Part shown: piece by piece, positions 26,729 to 35,163 of the stretch | How positions within the stretch are numbered: position 1 is the first letter of the stretch | Layout: each line of letters begins with the position of its first letter | NCBI RefSeq assembly: GCF_046000175.1 | Contig: NZ_JBEOMB010000064.1 | Location: 1 to 64,000, forward strand | Reading direction: 5' to 3' | DNA from: Rhodoplanes sp046000175 | GTDB lineage: Bacteria > Pseudomonadota > Alphaproteobacteria > Rhizobiales > Xanthobacteraceae | Length of the DNA stretch: 64,000 nt | Made by a program: the position numbers and the translations under genes | The notes under the pieces: model-generated | Seen by the model: the letters and a program-made list of their open reading frames with translations, nothing else | Told to the model about the DNA's origin: nothing | Databases searched by the model: none

Positions 26729-28381
26729 TCACGACGGATCCGGTGGCCGGGGCCATGCCGCCGCGCGCGGATCAACCGACAGATAGTGCTGCACGGCCGG
26801 CGGCTCCGCCCCCCGGTGCAACGCCACCGCCTCGGCCTGCAGGTCGGCATCGACCCGCGACACGCGGCGATGCTGGCGCCTGTGCTCGGCCCAGGACTCG
26901 ACGAAGAACCACTCGACCAGCCGCTCCGGATCGGCCGCGTCCTCGGTGAGCCCCCAGGCATAGGCGCCGTCGCGGCGCCGCGCCGCCGACAACCGATCGA
27001 GCACGGCGGCGAAGGCCGCGCGATCCTCCGGCGCGACCCGATACGTGATCGTGATCAGCACGGGACCGCGGTCGTCCGGCACCAGATCGGCGACGATCGG
27101 CTCGGGCCAGTGCATCGACGGCATCAGATCCGCCTCGCCGCTGGGCAGTCGCGCTCGGAAAGCGAGCGCCGAGGCCGCGGTGAGCCCGAGGCCGGCCGTC
27201 ACCAGCGCGGCGTCGATGCCGACCGCCTGGGCGACGCCGCCCCAACCGAGGCTGCCGGCCGCCATCGCACCGTTGAACACCGTGAGATAGATCGCGAGCC
27301 CGCGGCCGCGCGTCCAGTTCGGCAGGATTGCCTGCATGGTCGCGTTGAGAGTCGTCAGGATGGCGATCCAGGCGGCCCCGAGGATCACCATGATCACGAT
27401 GCCGTGCCACGGGGCCTGCGCCGGCGCGAGCAGGATGGTCGATGCCGCGGTGACGAGCGCGGCGCCGAGCACCAGGCGGTCCTGGCCGACGGCGGCGCGC
27501 AGCCGCGGCAGCAGCAGGGCGCCGAGGATCGCGCCGGCGCCGACGCTGCCCAGCATCAGCCCGTAGAAGCCGGGGCTGCCGCCGAGCTCCTGGCGGGCGA
27601 CCAGCGGCAGCAGCGCCCACACGGCGCTGGCGAAGACGAAGAACAGCACGGCGCGCCACAGCAGGCGGTGCATGTCGCGGCTCGCCCGCGCATAGCGCAG
27701 GCCGGCCCGCAGCGCCCCGCCGAAATGCTCGCGCAGCTCGTCGTCGGCCGCCGCGTCGCGCCGCCACCAGATCAGCGCGCCGATGACCAGAAAGTAGCTC
27801 GCGACGTCGAGCCCGTAGGTCACGGCGGCCCCGAAGGCGCCGAGCGCGACGCCGCCGAGCGCCGGGCCGACCGCGCGTGCGATGTTGAAGCCGAGCGAGC
27901 CGAGCGCAACGGCGCCCTTCAGATCCGCCCGCGGGACGAGCTCGGGCACGATCGCCTGCCAGGTCGGCATCGCCAGCGCCGCCCCGGTGCCGCCCAGGAA
28001 CGTGAGAAGCGCCAGGCCCGTCACCGACACGGTGCCGGTCGCGGCGAGGCCGGCCAGGACGGCGCTGACCGTGCCGAGCATCACCTGCACGGCGATCAGG
28101 AACTTTCGGCGATCGAGGATGTCGGAGAGGACGCCGGCGGGAATCGCGAACAGGAAGATCGGCAGCGACGCGGCGGCCTGGATCAGCGCAACGGCGGCCG
28201 GCGTCGGGCTGATCTCTGTGACCAGCCAGGCGCTCGCCACGTCGCGCATGAAGGTGCCGACATTGCCGAGCACGGTGGCGGCCCAGATCACCGCGAACAG
28301 CCGATGGCGCAGCGGCGCGAAAGCGCCGCCGCTGTTCGGCACGGCGGGCGCGGCGGCGGCGTGGTCCGGGGTCGCCGTCAT
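26729..28381 (-). CDS. MFS exporter with C-terminal soluble domain (PF05977-type)
   Basis: A 550-residue major facilitator of the 'transmembrane secretion effector'/EntS-like type. About eleven or twelve membrane helices span residues 22-420, with the loop motif SDILDRRKFL. The C-terminal 120 residues are soluble (LITITYRVAPEDRAAFAAVLDRLS ... VEWFFVESWAEHRRQHRRV), resembling an antibiotic-biosynthesis-monooxygenase (ABM-like) ferredoxin fold, as is usual for this family. It starts inside the stop of the upstream DoxX gene (ATGA), so the two are one unit. Exported compound unknown. Confidence 0.85.
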   Translation of the reverse strand: MTATPDHAAAAPAVPNSGGAFAPLRHRLFAVIWAATVLGNVGTFMRDVASAWLVTEISPTPAAVALIQAAASLPIFLFAIPAGVLSDILDRRKFLIAVQVMLGTVSAVLAGLAATGTVSVTGLALLTFLGGTGAALAMPTWQAIVPELVPRADLKGAVALGSLGFNIARAVGPALGGVALGAFGAAVTYGLDVASYFLVIGALIWWRRDAAADDELREHFGGALRAGLRYARASRDMHRLLWRAVLFFVFASAVWALLPLVARQELGGSPGFYGLMLGSVGAGAILGALLLPRLRAAVGQDRLVLGAALVTAASTILLAPAQAPWHGIVIMVILGAAWIAILTTLNATMQAILPNWTRGRGLAIYLTVFNGAMAAGSLGWGGVAQAVGIDAALVTAGLGLTAASALAFRARLPSGEADLMPSMHWPEPIVADLVPDDRGPVLITITYRVAPEDRAAFAAVLDRLSAARRRDGAYAWGLTEDAADPERLVEWFFVESWAEHRRQHRRVSRVDADLQAEAVALHRGAEPPAVQHYLSVDPRAAAWPRPPDPS

Positions 28382-28803
28382 CGGCGCACGCCGTCGCGTC
28401 CAGCGAACACGGCGGCTCCGAGAAGGCCACCGACGATCGCGACATGCTCGAAGAACGTCGCGGTTTGCCGGCCGCGCTCCGGTCCGTCGACGAGCCAGAA
28501 CGCATGGGCGAGCAGCGTCGCCACCACGGTGAAGCCGGCGAGCAGCCCGGCGCCGAGCCAGCACCAGCGCCGGGTGAGAAACAGCACCGAGCCGACGAGC
28601 TGGGTGGCGACGACGAGCGCCGCGACCGGAACGGCCGGCTGCACGCCGAGCTCCGCCACCTCGGCGGTGGCGCCCGAAAAGTCGAGGAGCTTGACGACGC
28701 CGCTGATCAGGAACGGCGAGGCGAGCGCCAGCCGGAGCAGATAATCGAGCCCGGGAAGCCCGAGCAGACGGGCGACGGGAGCGGGCAGTGCGAGATCGCT
28801 CAT
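28378..28803 (-). CDS. DoxX family membrane protein
   Basis: A 141-residue protein with four membrane helices. The first carries the DoxX pattern LLRLALASPFLISGVVKLLDF; the third and fourth are around LAGFTVVATLLAHAFW and FFEHVAIVGGLLGAAV. DoxX-like proteins are thought to be quinone- or thiol-linked membrane redox subunits, but most remain uncharacterised. It is coupled by ATGA overlap to the MFS exporter gene behind it. Confidence 0.82.
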   Translation of the reverse strand: MSDLALPAPVARLLGLPGLDYLLRLALASPFLISGVVKLLDFSGATAEVAELGVQPAVPVAALVVATQLVGSVLFLTRRWCWLGAGLLAGFTVVATLLAHAFWLVDGPERGRQTATFFEHVAIVGGLLGAAVFAGRDGVRR

Positions 28804-28851
28804 GGCAGCTCCTCAGGAGCAGTTAGTGTCTTGATGGATTGGCCGCGCGAT

Positions 28852-28930
28852 CCGCTCGTCCCCGCGAAGGCGGGGACCCAGGGCCACAGGTCGTGACGCC
28901 CTGGATCCCCGCTTTCGCGGGGATGAGCGG
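28852..28930. repeat. Intergenic palindromic repeat, family A (copy 3)
   Basis: CCGCTCGTCCCCGCGAAGGCGGGGACCCAGG, a spacer of about 16 bases, then CCTGGATCCCCGCTTTCGCGGGGATGAGCGG. It has the same orientation as 2549-2628. It separates the amidohydrolase and DoxX genes, both on the minus strand. Confidence 0.8.
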
Positions 28931-28959
28931 AGTGTGGGGCGACGTCGGCGGAGCCGCTC

Positions 28960-30942
28960 TCAGAACGCCCAGCACGAGCAGCCGAGTGCGCCCCAGAAGG
29001 CGCGCGAGTCCGACACCGGCACGCCGGCGCCCCAGGCCGAGGCGTGCGCGTGGCCGTGCACGCCGCACCCGGTGGCGCAGCCGCAGGCTGCCGCGGCCGC
29101 CGCCGTGACGCTTTCGGCGACGAAGGCCTGGCGCGACCCGCCGGCCTCGGCGCGCATCTGATAACCGCCGAAGCGGCGCACCGGCGACCAGTCCGGCATG
29201 GCGGGAGGCAACGGCGGGGCGAGGTCGGAAAACTCCTTGTCGCCGTGCACGGGCGTGCCGCCGAGCAACGTCAGCACCGCGGTGATATCCTGGATCGTAT
29301 CCTCCGGGACCGAGAAGAAGTCGTCCGACAGCACGGCGAGATCGGCGAGCTGGCCGGCCTTCACCTGCCCCTTCTTGCCGGGCTCGGTCGAGAACCAGGT
29401 GTTGGTCTCGGTCCACAGCCGCAGCGCCGTCTCGCGATCGAGCCGGTTGGCGGCCGGATAGAGCGCGAGCCCGCCGAGCGTCTTCCCGGTCACGAGCCAG
29501 GAGAGCGAGACCCACGGATTGTAGGAGGCGACGCGGGTCGCGTCGGTGCCGGCGCCGACCGGCAGGCCGGCGGCCAGCATGCGCCGCACCGGCGGCGTAC
29601 GCTCGGCGGCGCGCTCGCCGTAGCGGGCGACGAAGTCCTCGCCCTGATAGGCCATGCGGTGCTGGACCGCGATGCCGCTGCCGAGCGCCGCGATGCGATC
29701 GATGTTGCGGTCGTCGATCGTCTCGGCGTGATCGAAGAACCAGTGCAGCCCGTCGAAGGGAATGTCGCGGTTCACCTTCTCGAACACGTCGAGGGCGCGC
29801 GAGATCGTCTCGTTGTAGGTGGCGTGCAGGCGCCACGGCCAGCGCTTCTCGGCGAGCAGGCGGATCACCGGCTCGAGGTCGGTTTCCATGTTGGGGGGCA
29901 TCTCGGGGCGCTCGACCCGGAAATCCTCGAAGTCGGCGGCCGAGTAGACCAGCATTTCGCCGGCGCCGTTCGCCCGATAAATGTCGTCGCCCTGCCCGGG
30001 CTTCACCTGGCCGGCCCAGGTGGAGAAGTCCTTCAGCTCCTCCTTCGGCTTCTGGGTGAACAGATTGTAGGCGATGCGCACGGTGAGCTGGCCCTCGCGA
30101 TGCAGCTCCTCGACGATCGAATAGTCCTCCGGGTAGTTCTGGAAGCCACCGCCGGCGTCGATCACGCTCGTCACGCCGAGCCGGTTCACCTCGCGCATGA
30201 AGTGCCGCGACGAGTTCTTCTGATACTCGGGCGGCAGCTTCGGCCCCTTGGCGAGGGTCGCGTAGAGGATCGTCGCGTTGGGCTTGGCGACCAGGAGGCC
30301 GGTCGGGTTGCCGTTGCCGTCGCGGACGATCTCGCCGCCGGGCGGCGCCGGCGTGTCCTTGGTGTAGCCGACGGCGCGCAGCGCGGCGCCGTTGAGGAGC
30401 GCGCGGTCGTAGAGATGCAGGATGAACACCGGCGTGTCGGGCGCGACGGCGTTGATCTCCTCCAAGGTGGGGAGCCGCTTCTCGGCGAACTGATGCTCGG
30501 TGAAGCCGCCGACGACCCGCACCCATTGCGGCGCCGGCGTGCGGTCGACCTGATCCTTCAGCATCCGCATCGCCTGCGCGAGCGAGCGCACGCCGTCCCA
30601 GCGCAGCTCCATGTTGTAGTTCAGGCCGCCGCGGATGATGTGCATGTGGCTGTCGATCAGGCCCGGGATCGCCCGGCGGCCGCGCAGGTCGATGCGGCGC
30701 GTCTGCGGACCGGCGAGCGCGATCACGTCGCGATCGCTGCCGACCGCGACGAAGCGGCCGTCCCGGATCGCGACCGCCGACGCCTCCGGCGTGGCGCGGT
30801 CGAGCGTCGTGATCTTGCCGTTGAACAGGACGAGGTCTGGGGGTGAGGCGGGTTGAGCGGTCACGCTGTCTCTCGTGGAAAGGCCGGCGGCGAGTGCGGC
30901 GAGCGTGCCGACGACGGTCCGGCGGTCGGGGTTTCTGGCCAC
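28960..30942 (-). CDS. YtcJ-like metal-dependent amidohydrolase with Cys/His-rich tail
   Basis: A 660-residue exported or Tat-dependent amidohydrolase of the amidohydrolase_3 (YtcJ) family. The N-terminus (RRTVVGTLAALAAGL) is Tat-like. The metal motif H-x-H is in IDSHMHII near residue 100; later ligand regions include LHATYNET, FFDHAETID and GAGTDATRV. Near 600 residues in, the regular domain ends and a 60-residue tail rich in Ala, Cys and His follows (CGCATGCGVHGHAHASAW, ending LGCSCWAF), suggesting an extra metal or haem-like site. Substrate unknown. Confidence 0.85.
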   Translation of the reverse strand: MARNPDRRTVVGTLAALAAGLSTRDSVTAQPASPPDLVLFNGKITTLDRATPEASAVAIRDGRFVAVGSDRDVIALAGPQTRRIDLRGRRAIPGLIDSHMHIIRGGLNYNMELRWDGVRSLAQAMRMLKDQVDRTPAPQWVRVVGGFTEHQFAEKRLPTLEEINAVAPDTPVFILHLYDRALLNGAALRAVGYTKDTPAPPGGEIVRDGNGNPTGLLVAKPNATILYATLAKGPKLPPEYQKNSSRHFMREVNRLGVTSVIDAGGGFQNYPEDYSIVEELHREGQLTVRIAYNLFTQKPKEELKDFSTWAGQVKPGQGDDIYRANGAGEMLVYSAADFEDFRVERPEMPPNMETDLEPVIRLLAEKRWPWRLHATYNETISRALDVFEKVNRDIPFDGLHWFFDHAETIDDRNIDRIAALGSGIAVQHRMAYQGEDFVARYGERAAERTPPVRRMLAAGLPVGAGTDATRVASYNPWVSLSWLVTGKTLGGLALYPAANRLDRETALRLWTETNTWFSTEPGKKGQVKAGQLADLAVLSDDFFSVPEDTIQDITAVLTLLGGTPVHGDKEFSDLAPPLPPAMPDWSPVRRFGGYQMRAEAGGSRQAFVAESVTAAAAAACGCATGCGVHGHAHASAWGAGVPVSDSRAFWGALGCSCWAF

Positions 30943-30993
30943 GGCGGATCTCCCGGTTCGGGGGGGCTTATCGGGATGGGGGCGGGCTCGTGA

Positions 30994-31296
30994 TCAGGAC
31001 GGCTCGTCGCTCCTGGCCGGTCGGCCTACCCCCGACGTGCGGGACACGGTCGGCTCGCCGCCCGGAAGTGGGCCGAGCACGTGCGCGGCGCAGCTCGTGC
31101 GGACGAAGCCCGCGACATCGTGGCCGGCGATCAGCCGCTTCGCGACCGGCACGATCTGCTCGCCGAGTAGAATGCCGAGCAGGCCGATCAGCGCGATGGT
31201 CGGCGGCGCCGGCGAGCGCACGCCGATCACGCTGTAGACGACGCCGACCAGCAGGCCGGCGCCGAGCGACAGGAGATAGGCTTTCAGATCGGGCAT
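30994..31296 (-). CDS. XapX domain-containing membrane protein
   Basis: A 100-residue protein from the Met at 31296 (112 if read from 31332). Residues 1-50 match the XapX domain: LKAYLLSLGAGLLVGVVYSVIGVRSPAPPTIALIGLLGILLGEQ, two membrane helices around a Pro-rich turn. The remaining 50 residues are polar. XapX proteins have no known function. The shorter start is preferred because it begins at the domain. Confidence 0.72.
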   Translation of the reverse strand: MPDLKAYLLSLGAGLLVGVVYSVIGVRSPAPPTIALIGLLGILLGEQIVPVAKRLIAGHDVAGFVRTSCAAHVLGPLPGGEPTVSRTSGVGRPARSDEPS

Positions 31297-31327
31297 TCTT
31301 TTCGTCCCGTCGGATGACTGTCTCGGC

Positions 31328-31423
31328 GTCATCGCCGGGCTCGACCCGGCGATCCATCACTTTTCGAAACGGCTCACCTCTTCGGAAAGCGATGGATGCG
31401 CGGGTCAAGCCCGCGCATGACGG
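31328..31423. repeat. Intergenic palindromic repeat (family C)
   Basis: Outer arms CGTCATCGCCGGGCTCGACCC and GGGTCAAGCCCGCGCATGACG are related, and inner pairs GGCGATCCATCAC / GCGATGGATGCGC flank TTTTCGAAACGG...CTTCGGAAAG. This is the CGTCATGCGCGGGCTTGACCCGCG-type element common in Bradyrhizobium. It is followed directly by a family A element. Confidence 0.75.
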
Positions 31424-31445
31424 CTCACGGCGCGGCGCACGGCCT

Positions 31446-31526
31446 CCGCTCGTCCCCGTGAAGACGGGGACCCAGGGGCGACACGGCAAGCAGCTCCTGG
31501 ATCCCCGCTTGCGCGGCGATGCGCGG
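31446..31526. repeat. Intergenic palindromic repeat, family A (copy 4, diverged)
   Basis: CCGCTCGTCCCCGTGAAGACGGGGACCCAGG, spacer, then CTCCTGGATCCCCGCTTGCGCGGCGATGCGCGG. Several changes weaken the right hairpin. It lies downstream of the alpha/beta hydrolase gene. Confidence 0.78.
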
Positions 31527-31563
31527 AACGTGACGCGAGATCTTTCGATGGCTATCGCCGTCC

Positions 31564-32562
31564 TCAACTCTTGATGAAGGCGAGCAGATCGGGATTGATC
31601 ACGTCGGCGTGCGTGGTCAGCATCCCGTGCGGAAAGCCCGGATAGACCTTCAGGGTGCCGTTCTTCAGGAGCTTGACAGCGAGCTTGGCCGAATCCTCGA
31701 TCGGGACGATCTGATCGTCGTCGCCGTGCATCACCAGCGTCGGCACCGTGATGGTCTTCAGGTCCTCGGTCTGGTCGGTCTCCGAGAACACCTTGATGCC
31801 GTCGTAATGCGCCTTGGCGCCGCCGATCATGCCCTGCCGCCACCAGTTCTGGATGGCGCCCTGCGACACCTTGGCGTTCGGGCGGTTGAACCCGTAGAAC
31901 GGGCCGGAGGCGACGTCGAGATAGAACTGCGCCCGGTTGGCGGCGAGCGCGGCGCGGAAGCCGTCGAACACCTCGATCGGCAGGCCGCCCGGGTTCTTCT
32001 CGGTCTTCAGCATCAGCGGCGGAATGGCGCTGACCAGAACGGCCTTGGCGACGCGGCCGGCCGGCTGGCCGTGCTTGGCGACGTAGCGGGCGACCTCGCC
32101 GCCGCCGGTCGAGTGGCCGATATGAACGGCGTTCTTCAGGTCGAGATGCTCGACCACCGCGAAGGCGTCGGCGGCGTAGTGGTCCATGTCGTGCGGACCG
32201 CTCACCTGGGTCGAGCGGCCGTGACCGCGGCGATCGTGCGCGACGACGCGGAAGCCCTTCTGGACGAAGAACAGCATCTGGGCGTCCCAGTCGTCCGACG
32301 AGAGCGGCCAGCCGTGATGGAAGACGATCGGCTGGGCGTCCTTCGGACCCCAATCCTTGTAGAAGATGTCGACGCCGTCCTTGGTGGTGACGAAGGGCAT
32401 GGAGGTGCTTCCTTGCGAGGTGGAGGAGGTCTGGGCGCGGGCCGGTGACGGCCCGCCCGGAAAACCGGCGACCGCGGCAAGAGCCGCGGCGGCACCGAGC
32501 CCGAGCGCGGTGCGCCGCGTCGTCGCGGTCATGTCGTGAGACTCTATCTCGACGTCGCTCAT
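31564..32562 (-). CDS. Alpha/beta hydrolase, non-haem chloroperoxidase-like, exported
   Basis: A 332-residue serine hydrolase. Residues 1-50 form a Tat-like leader (TTRRTALGLGAAAALAAVAG). The mature part has the oxyanion HHGWPLSSDDW, nucleophile GHSTGGGE, and a late His in FPHGMLTTH, with the acid in VMHGDDDQIV. This pattern is that of cofactor-free haloperoxidases/esterases (Pfam Abhydrolase_1). Start choice: MSDVEIES at 32562 overlaps the stop of the upstream hydrolase gene (ATGA); an inner Met at 32532 (MTATTRR) is the alternative. Probably co-expressed with that gene. Confidence 0.85.
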   Translation of the reverse strand: MSDVEIESHDMTATTRRTALGLGAAAALAAVAGFPGGPSPARAQTSSTSQGSTSMPFVTTKDGVDIFYKDWGPKDAQPIVFHHGWPLSSDDWDAQMLFFVQKGFRVVAHDRRGHGRSTQVSGPHDMDHYAADAFAVVEHLDLKNAVHIGHSTGGGEVARYVAKHGQPAGRVAKAVLVSAIPPLMLKTEKNPGGLPIEVFDGFRAALAANRAQFYLDVASGPFYGFNRPNAKVSQGAIQNWWRQGMIGGAKAHYDGIKVFSETDQTEDLKTITVPTLVMHGDDDQIVPIEDSAKLAVKLLKNGTLKVYPGFPHGMLTTHADVINPDLLAFIKS

Positions 32563-33227
32563 GCGGCGCTCTTGGCGTGGCCCTCGGAGGCGCCGAACAT
32601 CGTCTTGGCGTAGATGATGCCGAGCCCGTAGGCGCCGCCGAACTGCTTGGCGATGCCGGTGGTCATGTCGTAGGTGCCGGTGCGGGCCCAGTCGCGCTGC
32701 AGCTCGAGCAGATACTGGAGCGAAGTCATCGGGCGCGCGCCGGCCTGCACCATGCGATCCATCGCGCGCGCATGCGCCTCCTCGGAGATGTCGCCGCAGG
32801 CGTCGGCGATCACGTGGACCTCGAAGCCCTGGTCGATGGCCGAGAGTGCCGGACCGACGATGCACACGCTGGTCCACAGGCCGCACAGCACGACACGGCC
32901 CTTGCCGATGCGGTTCACTTCGGCGATGACGGGCGCGTCCTCCCAGGTGTTCATCGAGGTGCGGTCGAGCAGCGCCTGGCCCGGGAAGGCGTCGGTGATC
33001 TCGGTGAACATCGGGCCAGAGAAGCTCTTCTCGGCGACCGTCGTGAGAATCGTCGGCACCTGGAAGCCCGCCGCGGCATGGGCGACGAGCGCCGCGTTGT
33101 TGCGCAGCGTGACGGCGTCGATCGACTTGGTCGCGAACGACATCTGCGACTGGAAGTCGATCATGATCAGCATGTGATTGCGCGGATCGACGAGCGTCTT
33201 GCCAGGCGTGGGGGTTGCAGTGGGCAT
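32559..33227 (-). CDS. Isochorismatase-like cysteine hydrolase
   Basis: A 222-residue member of the isochorismatase/nicotinamidase fold. The Asp is in HMLIMIDFQSQM, and the nucleophilic Cys in LCGLWTSVCIVGPAL near residue 120. Its closest look is the YcaC-like hydrolase group that often accompanies the haloperoxidase-like hydrolase seen next to it. The ATG at 33227 is preceded by AGAGGAGCT. Substrate unknown; YcaC proteins occur in stress-related gene sets. Confidence 0.85.
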   Translation of the reverse strand: MPTATPTPGKTLVDPRNHMLIMIDFQSQMSFATKSIDAVTLRNNAALVAHAAAGFQVPTILTTVAEKSFSGPMFTEITDAFPGQALLDRTSMNTWEDAPVIAEVNRIGKGRVVLCGLWTSVCIVGPALSAIDQGFEVHVIADACGDISEEAHARAMDRMVQAGARPMTSLQYLLELQRDWARTGTYDMTTGIAKQFGGAYGLGIIYAKTMFGASEGHAKSAA

Positions 33228-33333
33228 GCGAGCTCCTCTGGATGTGTATGCGGATTTTACTGAGGAGCGCGGGCTCGGAGCAATTGTGCCCTGGTATCGT
33301 CGGCCCTGGACCTGCGGATAGGACTGGGTCGCG

Positions 33334-33717
33334 TCACCCGCCGAGCGCCGCGTGCAGGCAGGCGAGCAGAGCCTCGGGCGACACCGGCTTGACCAGATAG
33401 CCGAAGGCACCGGCCCGCAGCGCGACGCCTCGACTCGCCTCGTCCGGATAGGCCGTGATCAGGATGGTCGGCACCACGATGCCGGAGGTGCACAGGATGT
33501 GCTGGAGGGCGAGCCCGCTCAGACCGGGCAGCCGGACGTCGGCCACCAGACAGCCGACCTGGCCGGCTGCGGCGTCGGCCAAGAAGCTCTCCGCGTCGGC
33601 GAACCCGCGAGCCGGGAAGCCGAACGCGCCGGCGAGGCTGATCAAGGCGGCGCGTACGGAGCCGTCGTCCTCGACTATCGCCACCGATGCTTCGTTCAAC
33701 GCCGCATCGCTCGCCAT
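33334..33717 (-). CDS. Single-domain response regulator
   Basis: A 127-residue receiver domain with no output domain. Acidic pair in AIVEDDGSV, phosphoacceptor Asp in CLVADVRLPG, and Lys in YLVKPVSPE. It is 91 bases downstream of a FixJ-type regulator on the same strand, so all three two-component genes (kinase remnant, FixJ-type regulator, this receiver) form one cluster. The cognate kinase here is broken. Confidence 0.85.
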   Translation of the reverse strand: MASDAALNEASVAIVEDDGSVRAALISLAGAFGFPARGFADAESFLADAAAGQVGCLVADVRLPGLSGLALQHILCTSGIVVPTILITAYPDEASRGVALRAGAFGYLVKPVSPEALLACLHAALGG

Positions 33718-33808
33718 CGCGCTCCTCGCCGCCGCGCCGGCGGAGTGCCGGGCCGGGCAGCGTCGAGCGTGCCCGGGACGATGGCAATTGTTCTCTTCGG
33801 TCGCGCGT

Positions 33809-34432
33809 CTACGCCCTTGCGGTATCGGCGGCGAGGCGGTCCGCCATGCGCACGAGATCGGGCAGCGAGCGGGCGCGCAGCTTCTGCATGATCTGGGCGC
33901 GATGCACCTTCACGGTGACTTCCGAAAGTTGCAGGTTCCCGGCGATCTGCTTGTTGAGCAGGCCGCCGGCGACGAGTGGCATGATTTCGCGCTCGCGGGG
34001 CGTGAGCGCGGAGAAACGATCGCGCAGCTCCGCCATCCGGGCAGCCCGCTCGCGTCGGGCGCGGTCGATCGCGATTCCCTTGTTGACGGCGTCGAGCAGA
34101 TCCTGATCACGGAACGGCTTCAGCAGGAACTCGATCGCGCCCGCCTTCATGGCGGCGACCGACATCGGCACGTCGCCGTGGCCGGTGATGAAGACGATCG
34201 GCAGATCGATGCCACGGCGGCCGAGCTCGCGCTGGACTTCGAGCCCGCTCTCGCGGCGCAGCCGCACGTCGAGCACCATGCAGCCCGGCAGGTCGGGCCG
34301 CTCCGCCGCGATGAAGGCCTCGGCGGTGCCGAACACGTGCACGTCGTGCCCTTCCGAGCCGAGCAGACTCTCCAGCGAGGCGCAGACGGAGGGATCGTCG
34401 TCGAGCACGAACACGGCGGATTGCTCGGTCAT
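33809..34432 (-). CDS. FixJ/NodW-type response regulator
   Basis: A 207-residue two-component regulator. The receiver (1-120) has VFVLDDDPSV, the phosphoacceptor in CMVLDVRLRRESG, and Lys in LLKPFRDQD. A LuxR-type HTH (about 143-195) is LTPREREIMPLVAGGLLNKQIAGNLQLSEVTVKVHRAQ, a family match. Its ATG overlaps the stop of the kinase remnant upstream (ATGA), showing the two were once translated together. With the kinase lost, phosphorylation would have to come from another kinase or small phosphodonor. Confidence 0.9.
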   Translation of the reverse strand: MTEQSAVFVLDDDPSVCASLESLLGSEGHDVHVFGTAEAFIAAERPDLPGCMVLDVRLRRESGLEVQRELGRRGIDLPIVFITGHGDVPMSVAAMKAGAIEFLLKPFRDQDLLDAVNKGIAIDRARRERAARMAELRDRFSALTPREREIMPLVAGGLLNKQIAGNLQLSEVTVKVHRAQIMQKLRARSLPDLVRMADRLAADTARA

Positions 34433-34643
34433 CCCGTCACCTCCTGGGCATCGGTGGATACGAGAGCGGTCGGAATCGAGAACGTGAAGACGGCGCCGCG
34501 CGGGTGCGCCGGCCCGGTCCACAGGCGGCCGCCATGCGCCTCGACGACGGCGCGGCAGAACATCAGTCCCATGCCCATGCCCTCCGGCTTGGTCGAGACG
34601 AACGGCTCGAAGATGCGCTCGACGAGTTCGCGGCGTGCTCGCC
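34429..34643 (-). pseudogene. Histidine kinase, C-terminal remnant
   Basis: About 70 codons of a sensor kinase ATPase domain: RIFEPFVSTKPEGMGMGL (F and G2 boxes) and FCRAVVEAHGGRLW, then FTFSIP and a 13-residue tail. The H-box, N-box and any sensor domain are missing. Similarity stops at ELVERIF, and from 34635 onward the other strand encodes a piece of Dps, so this point is a rearrangement junction. The remnant keeps its coupled stop with the FixJ-type gene. Confidence 0.8.
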
Positions 34644-35040
34644 GACACGTTCGCGCTCTACCTGAAGACGAAGAACTTCCACTGGCACGAGTGTACGGGT
34701 CGATGTCGTCATGGCTCCGCTGGTCGTCTCCGTTGAAGTCGAGCCGCGCGACCGTGCGCGCCCGGGCGGCACGAGGCGAGTAAATTTCGGTAAAGGCGGC
34801 CCGCCGCATCGTGACAATGCGACCCCGCTCCGACATCGTTCCGAAAACACGGCACACATCGTCGCGATCGCCGTGAACCCGATACCGCGATCGGCGTTCA
34901 TCGGGTGCGACGAACCATCACATCACCGATGCCCCCCAAGAATGCCCTCGCGACACCGACCGACATGTCGGGCCCGCACTTCCGCGACTACCACCTGATG
35001 CTCGACGAGCAGGCGACCCAGATTCTCGCGACCAACCCCA
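34635..35040 (+). pseudogene. dps: Scrambled dps (DNA-starvation protein) fragments
   Basis: Two plus-strand pieces are recognisable. 34635-34688 encodes VLADTFALYLKTKNFHWH, the ferroxidase-site helix of Dps. From the ATG at 34929, MPPKNALATPTD runs straight into MSGPHFRDYHLMLDEQATQI (to about 35040), then turns to unrelated sequence. In intact Dps the order is head, then VLADTF...HWH, then MSGPHFRDYH. Here the middle helix lies about 280 bp upstream of the head and is missing from its place. The 240 bp between holds no gene I recognise. No functional Dps can be made. Confidence 0.75.
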
Positions 35041-35163
35041 AGCCGGCTCGATTCAATCGGCCGGCCCGTGACGCATATCCGGAAAACCCCGGATGAATTT
35101 GGAGGTTGCTGCCGCCCCCTTCTAAGATGCCGCTATCAGAGGTTGGTACATCGGGGTCGAGCA

